The notes under the pieces are model-generated. The model made no database searches. It worked only from the letters and a program-made list of their open reading frames with translations, and was not told the DNA's origin. The position numbers and the translations under genes were made by a program. A DNA stretch of 64,000 nt from Camelus bactrianus (Eukaryota > Chordata > Mammalia > Artiodactyla > Camelidae), in contig NC_133570.1 in the NCBI RefSeq assembly GCF_048773025.1, positions 27,192,001-27,256,000 on the forward strand, read 5' to 3'. Positions 38,701 through 52,000 of the stretch are shown here, piece by piece. The first letter of the stretch is position 1. Every line of letters starts with the position of its first letter.

Positions 38701-40510
38701 GGGAGGCACTACATGCTACCTGCTTTTCCAGCACAACCCCCTCCTTTCCCCGGCAGCCCGCAAAGTGAGGGACTCTGGGAAGACACTCGAAGGGCTCCTA
38801 GGAGATCCCGGGTGCTGCAGACAGAAGACGGAACCTCCCCACACTCAGAATTCCGGAACACGGCTGACTGTGTGGGGGAGGTTGGGGGCCGCCCTCCACG
38901 CAGCTGCCTGGTGTCACAGGTGTTCCCTGGCAGGGAGAAGTCCGCTAATTACCTCACTTGTCCATGGGGAGGCACTAGATGCTACCTGCTTTTCCAGCAC
39001 AACCCCCTCCTTTCCCCGGCAGCCCGCACTGTGAGGGACTCTGGGAAGACACTCGAAGGGCTCCTAGGAGATCCCGGGTGCTGCAGACAGAAGACGGAAC
39101 CTCCCCACAATCAGAATTCCAGAACACGGCTGACTGTGTGGGGGAGGTTCGGGGCCGCCCTCCACGCAGCTGCCTGGTGTCCCAGGTGTTCCCTGGCAGG
39201 GAGAAGTCCGCTAATTACCTCCCCTTTCCATGGGGAGGTACTAGATGCTACCTGCGTTTCCAGCCCAACCCCCTCCTTTCCTCGGCAGCCCGCAAAGGGA
39301 GGGACTCTGGGAAGACACTCGAAGGGCTCCTAGGAGATCCCGGGTGCTGCAGACAGAAGACGGAACCTCCCAACACTCAGAATTCCGGAACACGGCTGAC
39401 TGTGTGGGGGAGGTTCGGGGCCGCCCTCCACGCAGCTGCCTGTTGTCACAGGTGTTCCCTGGCAGGGGGAAGTCCGCTAATTACCTCCCCTGTCCATGGG
39501 GAGGCACATGATGCTACCGGCTTTTCCAGACCTACCTCCGCCATTCCCCGGCAGCCCGCACAGGGTGGGACTGGGGGAAGACACTCGAAGGGCTCCTAGG
39601 TGAACCCGGGTGCTGCAGACATAAGACGGAACCTCCCCACACTCAGAATTCCGGAACACGGCTGACTGCGTGGGGGAGGTTCTGGGCCGCCCTCCACGCA
39701 GCTGCCTGGTGTCACAGGTGTTCCCTGGCAGGGGGAAGTCCGCTATTTACCTCCCCTGTCCATGGGGAGGCACAAGATGCTACCTGCTTTTCCAGCCCAA
39801 CCCCCGCATTTCCCCGTCAGCCCGCACTGGGAGGGACTCGGGGAAGACACTCGAAGGGCTACTAGGAGATCCCGGGTGCTGCAGACAGAAGACGGAACCT
39901 CCCCACACTCAGAATTCCGGAACACGGCTGACTGTGTGGGGGAGTTTCGGGGCCGCCCTCCACGCAGCTGCCTGGTGTCACAGGTGTTCCCTGGCAGGGA
40001 GAAGTCCGCTAATTACCTCCCCTGTCCATGGGGAGGCACTAGATGCTACCTTCTTTTCCAGCACAACCCCCTCCTTTCCCCGGCAGCCCGCACTGGGAGG
40101 GACTCTGGGAAGACACTCGAAGGGCTCCTAGGAGATTCCGGGTGCTGCAGACAGAAGACGGAACCTCCACACAATCAGAATTCCAGAACACGGCTGACTG
40201 TGTGGGGGAGGTTCGGGGCCGCCCTCCACGCAGCTGCCTGGTGTCACAGGTGTTCCCTGGCAGGGAGAAGTCCGCTAATTACCTCCCCTGTCCATGGGGA
40301 GGCACTAGATGCTACCTGCGTTTCCAGCCCACCCCCCTCCTTTCCTCGGCAGCCCGCAATGGGAGGGACTCTGGGAAGACACTCGAAGGGCTCCTAGGAG
40401 ATCCCGGGTGCTGCAGACAGAAGACGGAACCTCCCCACAATCAGAATTCTAGAACACGGCTGACTGTGTGGGGGAGGTTCGGGGCCGCCCTCCACGCAGC
40501 TGCCTGCTGT
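38700..40510. repeat. region following copy A, copied again at 43.2-45.2 kb
   Basis: With the end of copy A, 38,110-38,750 matches 43,163-43,800 at 5,053 bp, and 38,900-39,660 matches 44,485-45,245 at 5,585 bp. The two-monomer change in offset means the second copy holds two extra units, at about 43,900-44,430. Shared private variants include TGCGTTCGGGAGG (38,604, 43,657 and 53,497) and CCTTTCCATGGGGAGG. The divergent monomer 39,352-39,617 lies inside. The rest is ordinary satellite. Confidence 0.82.
39352..39617. repeat. divergent monomer type, second copy
   Basis: This unit has the ACATGATGC, CTCCGCCATTCC, CTAGGTGAACCC and following GACATAAG set seen at 2,927. It also has CAGACCTACC in place of CAGCCCAACC, and CCTGTTGTCAC in the usually constant core. 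It lies 5,585 bp (21 monomers less one base) before its near copy at 44,937, and the neighbouring monomers match at the same offset, so it moved as part of a larger block. Confidence 0.85.
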
Positions 40511-41885
40511 CACAGGTGTTCCCTGGCAGGGGGAAGTCCGCTAATTACCTCCCCTGTCCATGGGGAGGCACTAGATGCTACCTGCGTTTCCAGCCCAACC
40601 CCCGCCTTTCCCCGGCAGCCCGCACAGGGAGGGACTCGGGGAAGACACTCGAAGGGCTCCTAGGAGATCCCGGGTGCTGCAGACAGAAGACGGAACCTCC
40701 CCACACTCAGAATTCCGGAACACGGCTGACTGCGTGGGGGAGGTTCGGGGCCGCCATCCACGCAGCTGCCTGGTGTCACAGGTGTTCCCTGGCAGGGGGA
40801 AGTCCGCTAATTACCTCCCCTGTCCATGGGGAGGCACTACATGCTACCTGCTTTTCCAGCACAACCCCCGCATTTCCCCGGCAGCCCGCAAAGGGAGGGT
40901 CTCGGGGAAGACACTCGAAGGGCTCCTAGGAGATCCCGGGTGCTGCAGACAGAAGACGGAACCTCCCCACAATCAGAATTCCAGAACACGGCTGACTGTG
41001 TGGGGGAGGTTCGGGGCCGCCCTCCACGCAGCTGCCTGGTGTCACAGGTGTTCCCTGGCAGGGGGAAGTCCGCTAATTACCTCCCCTGTCCATGGGGAGG
41101 CACTAGATGCTACCTGCGTTTCCAGCCCAACCCCCGCCTATCCCCGGCAGCCCGCACTGGGAGGGACTCGGGGAAGACACTCGAAGGGCTCCTAGGAGAT
41201 CCCGGGTGCTGCAGACAGAAGACGGAACCTCCCCACACTCAGAATTCCGGAACACGGATGACTGTGTTGGGGAGGTTCGGGGCCGCCCTCCACGCAGCTG
41301 CCTGGTGTCACAGGTGTTCCCTGGCAGGTGGAAGTCCGCTAATTACCTCCCCTGTCCATGGGGAGGCACTAGATGCTACCTGCTTTTCCAGCACAACCCC
41401 CTCCTTTCCCCGGCAGCCCGCAAAGGGAGGGACTCTGGGAAGACACTCGAAGGGCTCCTAGGAGATCCCGGGTGCTGCAGACAGAAGACGGAACCTCCCC
41501 ACACTCATAATTCCGGAACACGGCTGACTGTGTGGGGGAGGTTCGGGGCCGCCCTCCACGCAGCTGCCTGGTGTCACAGGTGTTCCCTGGCAGGGAGAAG
41601 TCCGCTAATTACCTCCCCTGTCCATGGGGAGGCACTAGATGCTACCTGCGTTTCCAGCCCAACCCCCTCCTTTCCTCTGCAGCCCGCACTGGGACGGACT
41701 GGGGGAAGACACTCGAAGGGCTCCTAGGAGATTCCGGGTGCTGCAGACAAAAGACGGATCATCCCCACACTCAGAATCCCGGAACACGTCTGACTGTGTG
41801 GGTGAGGTTTAGGGCCGCCCTCCACGCAGCTGCCTGGTGTCACAGGTGTTCCCTGGCAGGGGGAAGTCCGCTAATTACCTCCCCT
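40510..41885. repeat. five-monomer tandem duplication, copy 1
   Basis: Matches 41,840-43,215 at 1,330 bp, exactly five monomers, so the copies are adjacent and overlap by the extra fraction of a unit. Shared variants are CGCCATCCACG, CACTACATGC, GGGTCTCGGGG, GCCTATCCCCGG, GTGTTGGGGAGG, CTCATAATTCCGG and GACGGATCATCC. A 211-codon window beginning at 40,826 appears identical in both copies; another differs at two residues. This is among the youngest events in the window. Confidence 0.9.
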
Positions 41886-43215
41886 GTCCATGGGGAGGCA
41901 CTAGATGCTACCTGCGTTTCCAGCCCAACCCCCGCCTTTCCCCGGCAGCCCGCACAGGGAGGGACTCGGGGAAGACACTCGAAGGGCTCCTAGGAGATCC
42001 CGGGTGCTGCAGACAGAAGACGGAACCTCCCCACACTCAGAATTCCGGAACACGGCTGACTACGTGGGGGAGGTTCGGGGCCGCCATCCACGCAGCTGCC
42101 TGGTGTCACAGGTGTTCCCTGGCAGGGGGAAGTCCGCTAATTACCTCCCCAGTCCATGGGGAGGCACTACATGCTACCTGCTTTTCCAGCACAACCCCCG
42201 CATTTCCCCGGCAGCCCGCAAAGGGAGGGTCTCGGGGAAGACACTCGAAGGGCTCCTAGGAGATCCCGGGTGCTGCAGACAGAAGACGGAACCTCCCCAC
42301 AATCAGAATTCCAGAACACGGCTGACTGTGTGGGGGAGGTTCGGGGCCGCCCTCCACGCAGCTGCCTGGTGTCACAGGTGTTCCCTGGCAGGGGGAAGTC
42401 CGCTAATTACCTCCCCTGTCCATGGGGAGGCACTAGATGCTACCTGCGTTTCCAGCCCAACCCCCGCCTATCCCCGGCAGCCCGCACTGGGAGGGACTCG
42501 GGGAAGACACTCGAAGGGCTCCTAGGAGATCCCGGGTGCTGCAGACAGAAGACGGAACCTCCCCACACTCAGAATTCCGGAACACGGATGACTGTGTTGG
42601 GGAGGTTCGGGGCCGCCCTCCACGCAGCTGCCTGGTGTCACAGGTGTTCCCTGGCAGGTGGAAGTCCGCTAATTACCTCCCCTGTCCATGGGGAGGCACT
42701 AGATGCTACCTGCTTTTCCAGCACAACCCCCTCCTTTCCCCGGCAGCCCGCAAAGGGAGGGACTCTGGGAAGACACTCGAAGGGCTCCTAGGAGATCCCG
42801 GGTGCTGCAGACAGAAGACGGAACCTCCCCACACTCATAATTCCGGAACACGGCTGACTGTGTGGGGGAGGTTCGGGGCCGCCCTCCACGCAGCTGCCTG
42901 GTGTCACAGGTGTTCCCTGGCAGGGAGAAGTCCGCTAATTACCTCCCCTGCCATGGGGAGGCACTAGATGCTACCTGCGTTTCCAGCCCAACCCCCTCCT
43001 TTCCTCTGCAGCCCGCACTGGGACGGACTGGGGGAAGACACTCGAAGGGCTCCTAGGAGATTCCGGGTGCTGCAGACAAAAGACGGATCATCCCCACACT
43101 CAGAATCCCGGAACACGTCTGACTGTGTGGGTGAGGTTTAGGGCCGCCCTCCACGCAGCTGCCTGGTGTCACAGGTGTTCCCTGGCAGGGGGAAGTCCGC
43201 TAATTACCTCCCCTG
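41840..43215. repeat. five-monomer tandem duplication, copy 2
   Basis: Second copy of the block at 40,510. It differs by GACTACGTGG for GACTGCGTGG, by CCCCAGTCCATGG for CCCCTGTCCATGG, and by one lost base at CCCCTGCCATGG near 42,951. At about 43,215 it leaves the five-monomer register and enters a unit with CATGGGAAAGCAC that matches 38,168, 53,061 and 55,189. Confidence 0.9.
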
Positions 43216-44936
43216 TCCATGGGAAAGCACTAGATGCTACCTGCGTTTCCAGCCCAACCCCCGCCTTTCCCCGGCAGCCCGCACTGGGAGGGACTCGGGG
43301 AAGACACTCGAAGGGCTCCTAAGAGATCCCGGGTGCTGCAGGCAGAAGAAGGAACCTCCCCACACTCAGAATTCCGGAACACGGATGACTGTGTGGGGGA
43401 GGTTCGGGGCCGCCCTCCACGCAGCTGCCTGGTGTCACAGGTGTTCCCTGGCAGGGGGAAGTCCGCTAATTACCTCCCCTGTCCATGGGGAGGCACTAGA
43501 TGCTACCTGCGTTTCCAGCCGAACCCCCGCCTTTCTCTGGCTGCCCGCACTGGGAGGGACTCGGGTAAGACTCTCGAAAGGCTCCTAGGAGATCCCGGGT
43601 GCTGCAGACAGAAGACGGAACCACCCCACACTCAGAATTCTGGAACACGGCTGACTGCGTTCGGGAGGTTCGGGGCCGCCCTCCACGCAGCTGCCTGGTG
43701 TCACAGGTGTTCCCTGGCAGGTGGAAGTCCGCTAATTACCTCCCCTGTCCATGGGGAGGCACTATATGCTACCTGCTTTTCCAGCACAACCCCCTCCTTT
43801 CCCCGGCAGCCCGCAAAGGGAGGGACTCTGGGAAGACACTCGAAGGGCTCCTAGGAGATCCCGGGTGCTGCAGACAGAAGACGGAACCTCCCCACACTCA
43901 TAATTCCGGAACACGGCTGACTGTGTGGGGGAGGTTCGGGGCCGCCCTCCACGCAGCTGCCTGGTGTCACAGGTGTTCCCTGGCAGGGAGAAGTCCGCTA
44001 ATTACCTCCCCTGTCGATGGGGAGGCACTAGATGCTACCTGCTTTTCCAGCAAAACCCCCTCCTTTCCCCGGCAGCCCGCACTGGGAGGAACTCTGGGAA
44101 GACACTCGAAGGGCTCCTAGGAGATCCCGGGTGCTGCAGACAGAAGACGGAACCTCCCCACAATCAGAATTCCAGAACACGGCTGACTGTGTGGGGGAGG
44201 TTCGGGGCCGCCCTCCACGCAGCTGCCTGGTGTCACAGGTGTTCCCTGGCAGGGAGAAGTCCGCTAATTACCTCCCCTGTCCATGGGGAGGCACAAGATG
44301 CTACCTGCTTTTCCAGCCCAACCCCCGCATTTCCCCGTCAGCCCGCACTGGGAGGGACTCGGGGAAGACACTCGAAGGGCTCCTAGGAGATCCCGGGTGC
44401 TGCAGACAGAAGACGGAACCTCCCCACACTCAGAATTCCAGAACACGGCTGACTGTGTGGGGGAGGTTCGGGGCCGCCCTCCACGCAGCTGCCTGGTGTC
44501 ACAGGTGTTCCCTGGCAGGGAGAAGTCCGCTAATTACCTCCCTTGTCCATGGGGAGGCACTAGATGCTACCTGCTTTTCCAGCACAACCCCCTCCTTTCC
44601 CCGGCAGCCCGCACTGTGAGGGACTCTGGGAAGACACTCGAAGGGCTCCTAGGAGATCCCGGGTGCTGCAGACAGAAGACGGAACCTCCCCACAATCAGA
44701 ATTCCAGAACACGGCTGACTGTGTGGGGGAGGTTCGAGGCCGCCCTCCACGCAGCTGCCTGGTGTCCCAGGTGTTCCCTGGCAGGGAGAAGTCCGCTAAT
44801 TACCTCCCCTTTCCATGGGGAGGTACTAGATGCTACCTGCGTTTCCAGCCCAACCCCCTCCTTTCCTCGGCAGCCCGCAAAGGGAGGGACTCTGGGAAGA
44901 CACTCGAAGGGCTCCTAGGAGATCCCGGGTGCTGCA

Positions 44937-45202
44937 GACAGAAGACGGAACCTCCCAACACTCAGAATTCCGGAACACGGCTGACTGTGTGGGGGAGGTT
45001 CGGGGCCGCCCTCCACGCAGCTGCCTGGTGTCACAGGTGTTCCCTGGCAGGGGGAAGTCCGCTAATTACCTCCCCTGTCCATGGGGAGGCACATGATGCT
45101 ACCTGCTTTTCCAGCCCAACCTCCGCCATTCCCCGGCAGCCCGCACAGGGTGGGACTGGGGGAAGACACTCGAAGGGCTCCTAGGTGAACCCGGGTGCTG
45201 CA
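44937..45202. repeat. divergent monomer type, third copy
   Basis: Same linked variants as the unit at 39,352 and in register with it at an offset of 5,585 bp. The preceding monomers also match; they share the unusual CCTTTCCATGGGGAGGTAC and CTCCCAACACTCAG variants. The unit lacks the private changes of the 39,352 copy, so those arose or were converted in after the duplication. Confidence 0.85.
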
Positions 45203-45734
45203 GACATAAGACGGAACCTCCCCACACTCAGAATTCCGGAACACCGATGACTGTGTGGGGGAGGTTCGGTGCCGACCTCCACGCAGCTGCCTTGTGTCAC
45301 AGGTGTTCCCTGGCAGGGGGAAGTCCGCTAATTACCTCCCCTGTCCATGGGGAGGCACTAGATGCTACCTGCGTTTCCAGCCCAACCCCCTCCTTTCCTC
45401 GGCAGCCCGCACTGGGACGGACTGGGGGAAGACACTCGAAGGGCTCCTAGGAGATCCCGGGTGCTGCAGACAGAAGACGGAACCTCCCCACAATCAGAAT
45501 TCCGGAACACGGCTGACTGTGTTGGGGAGGTTCGGGGCCGCCCTCCACACAGCTGCCTGGTGTCACAGGTGTTCCCTGGCAGGGAGAAGTCCGCTAATTA
45601 CCTCCCCTGTCCATGGGGAGGCACAAGATGCTACCTGCTTTTCCAGCACAACCCCCGAATTTGCCCGGCAGTCCGCACTGGGTGGGACTCGGGGAAGACA
45701 CTCGAAGGGCTCCTAGGAGATCCCAGGTGCTGCA

Positions 45735-45999
45735 GACAGAAGACGGAACCTCCCCACACTCAGAATTCCGGAACACGGCTGACTGTGTGGGGGAGGTTCG
45801 GGGCCGCCCTCCACGCAGCTGCCTGGTGTCACAGGTGTTCCCTGGCAGGGAGAAGTTCGCTAATTACCTCCCCTGTCCATGGGGAGGCACTAGATGTTAC
45901 CTGCGTTTCCAGCCCAACCCCTCCTTTCCTCGGCAGCCCGCACTGGGACGGACTGGGGGAAGACACTCGAAGGGCTCCTAGGTGAACCCGGGTGCTGCA
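45735..45999. repeat. chimeric monomer (ordinary 5' part, divergent 3' end)
   Basis: The first roughly 240 bases belong to the common subtype with CTCCTTTCCTCGG and GGGACGGACTGGGGG. The end then switches to CTAGGTGAACCC followed by GACATAAG, the signature of the divergent subfamily. It has also lost one C in the pyrimidine tract near 45,920. A switch inside one monomer is what a conversion or crossover junction would leave. It lies just left of the second copy of the 15-kb block that begins near 46,050. Confidence 0.75.
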
Positions 46000-46049
46000 G
46001 ACATAAGACGGAACCTCCCCACACTCAGAATTCCGGAACACGGATGACT

Positions 46050-49000
46050 GTGTGGGGGAGGTTCGGGGCCGCCCTCCCCGCAGCTGCCTGCTGTCACAGG
46101 TGTTCCCTGGCAGGGGGAAGTCCGCTAATTACCTCCCCTGTCCATGGGGAGGCACTAGATGCTAACAGCGTTTCCAGCCCAACCCCCGCCTTTCCCCGGC
46201 AGCCCGCACAGGGAGGGACTCGGGGAAGACACTCGAAGGGCTCCTAGGAGATCCCGGGTGCTGCAGACAGAAGACGGAACCTCCCCAAACTCAGAATTCC
46301 GGAACACGGCTGACTGCGTGGGGGAGGTTCGGGGCCGCCCTCCACGCAGCTGCCTGGTGTCACAGGTGTTCCCTGGCAGGGGGAAGTCCGCTAATTACCT
46401 CCCCTGTCCATGGGGAGGCACAAGATGCTACCTGCTTTTCCAGCCCAACCCCCGCATTTCCCCGGCAGCCCGCAAAGGGAGGGTCTCGGTGAAGACACTC
46501 GAAGGGCTCCTAGGAGAACCCGGGTGCTGCAGACAGAAGACGGAACCTCCCCACAATCAGAATTCCAGAACACGGCTGACTGTGTGGGGGAGGTTCGGGG
46601 CCGCCCTCCACGCATCTGCCTGGTGTCACAGGTGTTCCCTGGCAGGGGGAAGTCCGCTAATTACCTCCCCTGTCCATGGGGAGGCACTAGATGCTAACTG
46701 CGTTTCCAGCCCAACCCCCGCCTATCCCCGGCAGCCCGCACTGGGAGGGACTCGGGGAAGACACTCGAAGGGCTCCTAGGAGATCCCGGGTGCTGCAGAC
46801 AGAAGACGGAACCTCCCCACACTCAGAATTCCGGAACACGGCTGACTGTGTGGGGGAGGTTCGGGGCCGCCCTCCACGCAGCTGCCTGGTGTCTCAGGTG
46901 TTCCCTGGCAGGGAGAAGTCCGCGAATTACCTCCCCTGTCCATGGGGAGTCACAAGATGCTACCTGCTTTTCCAGCCCAACCCCCGCATTTCCCCGGCAG
47001 CCCGCACTGGGAGGGACTCGGGGAAGACACTCGAAGGGCTCCTAGGAGATCCCGGGTGCTGCAGACAGAAGACGGAACCTCCCAACACTCAGAATTCCGG
47101 AACACGGCTGACTGTGTGGGGGAGGTTCGGGGCCGCCCTCCACGCAGCTGCCTGGTGTCACAGGTGTTCCCTGGCAGGGAGAAGTCCGCTAATTACCTCC
47201 CCTGTCCATGGGGAGGCACTAGATGCTACCTGCTTTTCCAGCAAAACCCCCTCCTTTCCCCGGCAGCCCGCACTGGGAGGGACTCTGGGAAGACACTCGA
47301 AGGGCTCCTAGGAGATCCCGGGTGCTGCAGACAGAAGACGGAACCTCCCCACAATCAGAATTCCAGAACACGGCTGACTGTGTGGGGGAGGTTCGGGGCC
47401 GCCCTCCACGCAGGTGCCTGGTGTCACAGGTGTTCCCTGGCAGGGAGAAGTCCGCTAATTACCTCCCCTGTCCATGGGGAGGCACAAGATGCTACCTGCT
47501 TTTCCAGCCCAACCCCCGCATTTCCCCGTCAGCCCGCAAAGGGTGGGACTCTGGGAAGACACTCGAAGGGCTCCTAGGAGATCCCGGGTGCTGCAGACAA
47601 AAGACGGATCCTCCCCACACTCAGAATCCCGGAACAAGTCTGACTGTGTGGGTGAGGTTTAGGGCCGCCCTCCACGCAGCTGCCTGGTGTCACAGGTGTT
47701 CCCTGGCAGAGGGAAGTCCGCTAATTACCTCCCCTGTCCATGGGGAGGCACTAGATGCTACCTGCTTTTCCAGCCCAACCCCCGCATTTCCCCGGCAACC
47801 CACACTGGGAGGGACTCGGGGAAGACACTCGAAGGGCTCCTAGGAGATCCCGGGTGCTGCAGACAGAAGACGGAACCTCCCCACACTCAGAATTCCGGAA
47901 CACGGCTGACTGTGTGGGGGAGGTTCGGGGCCGCCCTCCACGCAGCTGCCTGGTGTCACAGGTGTTCCCTGGCAGTTGGAAGTCAGCTAATTACCTCCCC
48001 TGTCCATGGGGAGGCACTAGATGCTACCTGCGTTTCCAGCCCAACCCCCTCCATTCCTCGGCAGCCCGCACTGGGACGGACTGGGGGAAGACACTCGAAG
48101 GGCTCCTAGGAGATCCCGGGTGCTGAAGACAGAAGACGGAACCTCCCCACACTCAGAATTCCGGAACACGGATGACTGTGTGGGGGGGTTCGGGGCCGCT
48201 CTCCACGCAGCTGCCTGGTGTCACAGGTGTTCCCTGGCAGGTGGAAGTCCGCTAATTACCTCCCCTGTCCATGGGGAGGCACTAGATGCTACCTGCGTTT
48301 CCAGCACAACCCCCTACTTTCCCCGGCAGCCCGCAAAGTGAGGGACTCTGGGAAGACACTCGAAGGGCTCGTAGGAGTTCCCGGGTGCTGCAGACAAAAG
48401 ACGGATCCTCCCCACACTCAGAATCCCGGAACACGTCTGACTGTGTGGGTGAGGTTTACGGCCGCCCTCCACGCAGCTGCCTGGTGTCACAGGTGTTCCC
48501 TGGCAGGGGGAAGTCCGCTAATTACCTCCCCTGTCCATGGGGAGGCACTAGATGCTACCTGCGTTTCCAGCCCAACCCCCGCCTTTCCCCGGCAGCCCGC
48601 ACTGGGAGGGACTCGGGGAAGACACTCGAAGGGCTCCTAGGAGATCCCGGGTTCTGCAGACAGAAGACGGAACCTCCCCACACTCAGAATTCCGGAACAC
48701 GGCTGACTGCGTGGGGGAGGTTCGGGGCCGCCCTCCACGCAGCTGCTTGGTGTCACAGGTGATCCCTGGCAGGGGGAAGTCCGCTAATTACCTCCCCTGT
48801 CCATGGGGAGGCACAAGATGCTACCTGCTTTTCCAGCCCAACCCCCGCATTTCCCCGGCAGCCCGCACTGGGAGGGACTAGGGGAAGACACTCGAAGGGC
48901 TCCTAGGAGATCCCGGGTGCTGCAGACAGAAGACGGAACCTCCCCACACTCAGAATTCCGGAACACGGCTGACTGCGTGGGGGAGGTCCTGGGCCGCCCT

Positions 49001-52000
49001 CCACGCAGCTGCCTGGTGTCACAGGTGTTCCCTGGCAGGGGGAAGTCCGCTAATTACCTCCCCTGTCCATGGGGAGGCACAAGATGCTACCTGCTTTTCC
49101 AGCCCAACCCCCGCATTTCCCCGTCAGCCCGCACTGGGAGGGACTCGGGGAAGACACTCGAAGGGCTCCTAGGAGATCCCGGGTGCTGCAGACAGAAGAC
49201 GGAACCTCCCCACACTCAGAATTCCGGAACAAGGCTGACTGTGTGGGGGAGGTTCTGCGCCGCCCTCCACGCAGCTGCCTGGTGTCACAGGTGTTCCCTG
49301 GCAGGGAGAAGTCCGCTAATTACCTCCCCTGTCCATGGGGAGGCACTAGATGCTTCCTGCTTTTCCAGCACAACTCTCTCATTTCCCCGGCAGCCCGCAC
49401 TGGGAGGGACTCTGGGAAGACACTCGAAGGGCTTCTAGGAGATCCCGGGTGCTGCAGACTGAAGACGGAACCTCCCCACAATCAGAATTCCAGAACACGG
49501 CTGACTGTGTGGGGGAGGTTCGGGGCCGCCCTCCACGCAGCTGCCTGGTGTCACAGGTGTTCCCTGGCAGGGAGAAGTCAGCTAATTACCTCCCCTGTCC
49601 ATGGGGAGGCACTAGATGCTACCTGCGTTTCCAGCCCAACCCCCGCCTTTCCCCGGCAGCCCGCACTGGGAGGGACTCGGGGAAGACACTCGAAGGGCTC
49701 CTAGGAGATCCCGGGTTCTGCAGACAGAAGACGGAACCTCCCCACAATCAGAATTCCACAACACGGCTGACTGTGTGGGGGAGGTTCGGGGCCGCCCTCC
49801 ACGCAGCTGCCTGCTGTCACAGGTATTCCCTGGCAGGGGGAAGTCCGCTAATTACCTCCCCTGTCCATGGGGAGGCACTAGATGCTACCTGCGTTTCCAG
49901 CCCAACCCCCGCCTTTCCCCGGCAGCCCGCACTGGGAGGGACTCGGGGAAGACACTCGAAGGGCTCCTAGGAGATCCCGGGTGCTGCAGACAGAAGACGG
50001 AACCTCCCCACACTCAGAATTCCGGAACACGGCTGACTGCGTGGGGGAGGTTCGGGGCCGCCCTCCACGCAGCTGCCTGGTGTCACAGGTGTTCCCTGGC
50101 AGGGGGAAGTCCGCTAAATACCTCCCCAGTCCATGGGGAGGCACAAGATGCTACCTGCTTTTCCAGCCCAACCCCCGCATTTCCCCGGCAGCCCGCAAAG
50201 AGAGGGTCACGGGGAAGACACTCGAAGGGCTCCTAGGAGATCCCGGGTGCTGCAGACAGAAGACGGAACCTCCCCACATTCAGAATTCCAGAACACGGCT
50301 GACTGTGTGGGGGAGGTTCGGGGCCGCCCTCCACGCAGCTGCCTGGTGTCACAGGTGTTCCCTGGCAGGGGGAAGTCCGCTAATTACCTCCCCTGTCCAT
50401 GGGGAGGCACTAGATGCTACCTGCGTTTCCAGCCCAACCCCCGCCTTTCCCCGGCAGCCCGCACTGGGAGGGACTCGGGGAAGACACTCGAAGGGCTCCT
50501 AGGAGATCCCGGGTGCTGCAGACAGAAGACGGAACCTCCCCACACTCAGAATTCCGGAACACGGATGACTGTGTTGGGGAGGTTCGGGGCCGCCCTCCAC
50601 GCAGCTGCCTGGTGTCACAGGTGTTCCCTGGCAGTTGGAAGTCCGCTAATTACCTCCCCTGTCCATGGGGAGGCACTAGATGCTACCTGCTTTTCCAGCA
50701 CAACCCCCTCCTTTCCCCGGCAGCCCGCAAAGTGAGGGACTCTGGGAAGACACTTGAAGGGCTCCTAGGAGTTCCCGGGTGCTGCAGACAAAAGATGGAT
50801 CCTCCCCACACTCAGAATCCCGGAACACGTCTGACTGTGTGGGTGAAGTTTAGGGCCGCCCTCCACGCAGCTGCCTGGTGTCACAGGTGTTCCCTGGCAG
50901 GGGGAAGTCCGCTAATTACCTCCCCTGTCCATGGGGAGGCACTAGATGCTACCTGCGTTTCCAGCCCAACCCCCGCCTTTCTCTGGCTGCCCGCACTGGG
51001 AGGGACTCGGGGAAGACTCTCGAAAGGCTCCTAGGATATCCCGGGTGCTGCAGACAGAAGACGGAACCTCCCCACACTCAGAATTCCGGAACACGGCTGA
51101 CTGCGTGGGGGAGGTTCGGGGCCGCCCTCCACGCAGCTGCTTGGTGTCACAGGTTTTCCCTGGCAGGGGGAAGTCCGCTAATTACCTCCCTTGTCCATGG
51201 GGAGGCACAAGATGCTACCTGCTTTTCCAGCCCAACCCCCGCATTTCCCCGGCAGCCCGCACTGGGAGGGACTCGGGGAAGACACTCGAAGGGCTCCTAG
51301 GAGATCCCGGGTGCTGCAGACAGAAGACGGAACCTCCCCACACTCAGAATTCCGGAACACGGCTGACTGCGTGGGGGAGGTTCTGGGCCGCCCTCCACGC
51401 AGCTGCCTGGTGTCACAGGTGTTCCCTGGCAGGGGGAAGTCCGCTATTTACCTCCCCTGTCCATGGGGAGGCACAAGATGCTACCTGCTTTTCCAGCCCA
51501 ACCCCCGCATTTCCCCGGCAGCCCGCACTGGGAGGGACTCGGGGAAGACACTCGAAGGGCTCCTAGGAGATCCCGGGTGCTGCAGACAGAAGACGGAACC
51601 TCCCCACACTCAGAATTCCGGAACACGGCTGACTGTGTGGGGGAGGTTCGGGGCCGCCCTCCACGCAGCTGCCTGGTGTCACAGGTGTTCCCTGGCAGGG
51701 AGAAGTCCGCTAATTACCTCCCCTGTCCATGGGGAGGCACTAGATGCTACCTTCTTTTCCAGCACAACCCCCTCCTTTCCCCGGCAGCCCGCACTGGGAG
51801 GGACTCTGGGAAGACACTCGAAGGGCTCCTAGGTGATTCCGGGTGCTGCAGACAGAAGACGGATCCTCCACACAATCAGAATTCCAGAACACGGCTGACT
51901 GTGTGGGGGAGGTTCGGGGCCGCCCTCCACGCAGCTGCCTGGTGTCACAGGTGTTCCCTGGCAGGGAGAAGTCCGCTAATTACCTCCCCTGTCCATGGGG

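Larger units (their letters stand above)
43215..46050. repeat. mosaic between the five-monomer duplication and copy B
   Basis: About eleven monomers built from blocks seen elsewhere. 43,163-45,245 repeats 38.1-39.66 kb with two added units. 43,925-44,400 matches 47,116-47,590 at 3,191 bp, sharing CAGCAAAACCCCC. 45,200-45,780 matches 55,838-56,418 at 10,638 bp, sharing ACACCGATGACTG, GGTTCGGTGCCGACC and CCCCCGAATTTGCCC. It ends in the chimeric monomer 45,735-45,999. Confidence 0.82.
11224..48188. repeat. ten monomers sharing one 1-bp deletion (G7 marker)
   Basis: In ten monomers the consensus GGGGGAGGTTC has become GGGGGGGTTC through loss of the A at monomer position 60. The seven-G runs start at 11224, 13616, 15211, 18134, 19729, 22920, 24248, 27439, 33289 and 48182. 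Eight of the ten are preceded by the uncommon TGCTGAAGA in place of TGCTGCAGA; the exceptions are 13616 and 18134. A shared indel with a linked substitution is best read as one event spread by copying. The intervals of 9, 6, 11, 6, 12, 5, 12, 22 and 56 monomers trace the higher-order duplications. Confidence 0.9.
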
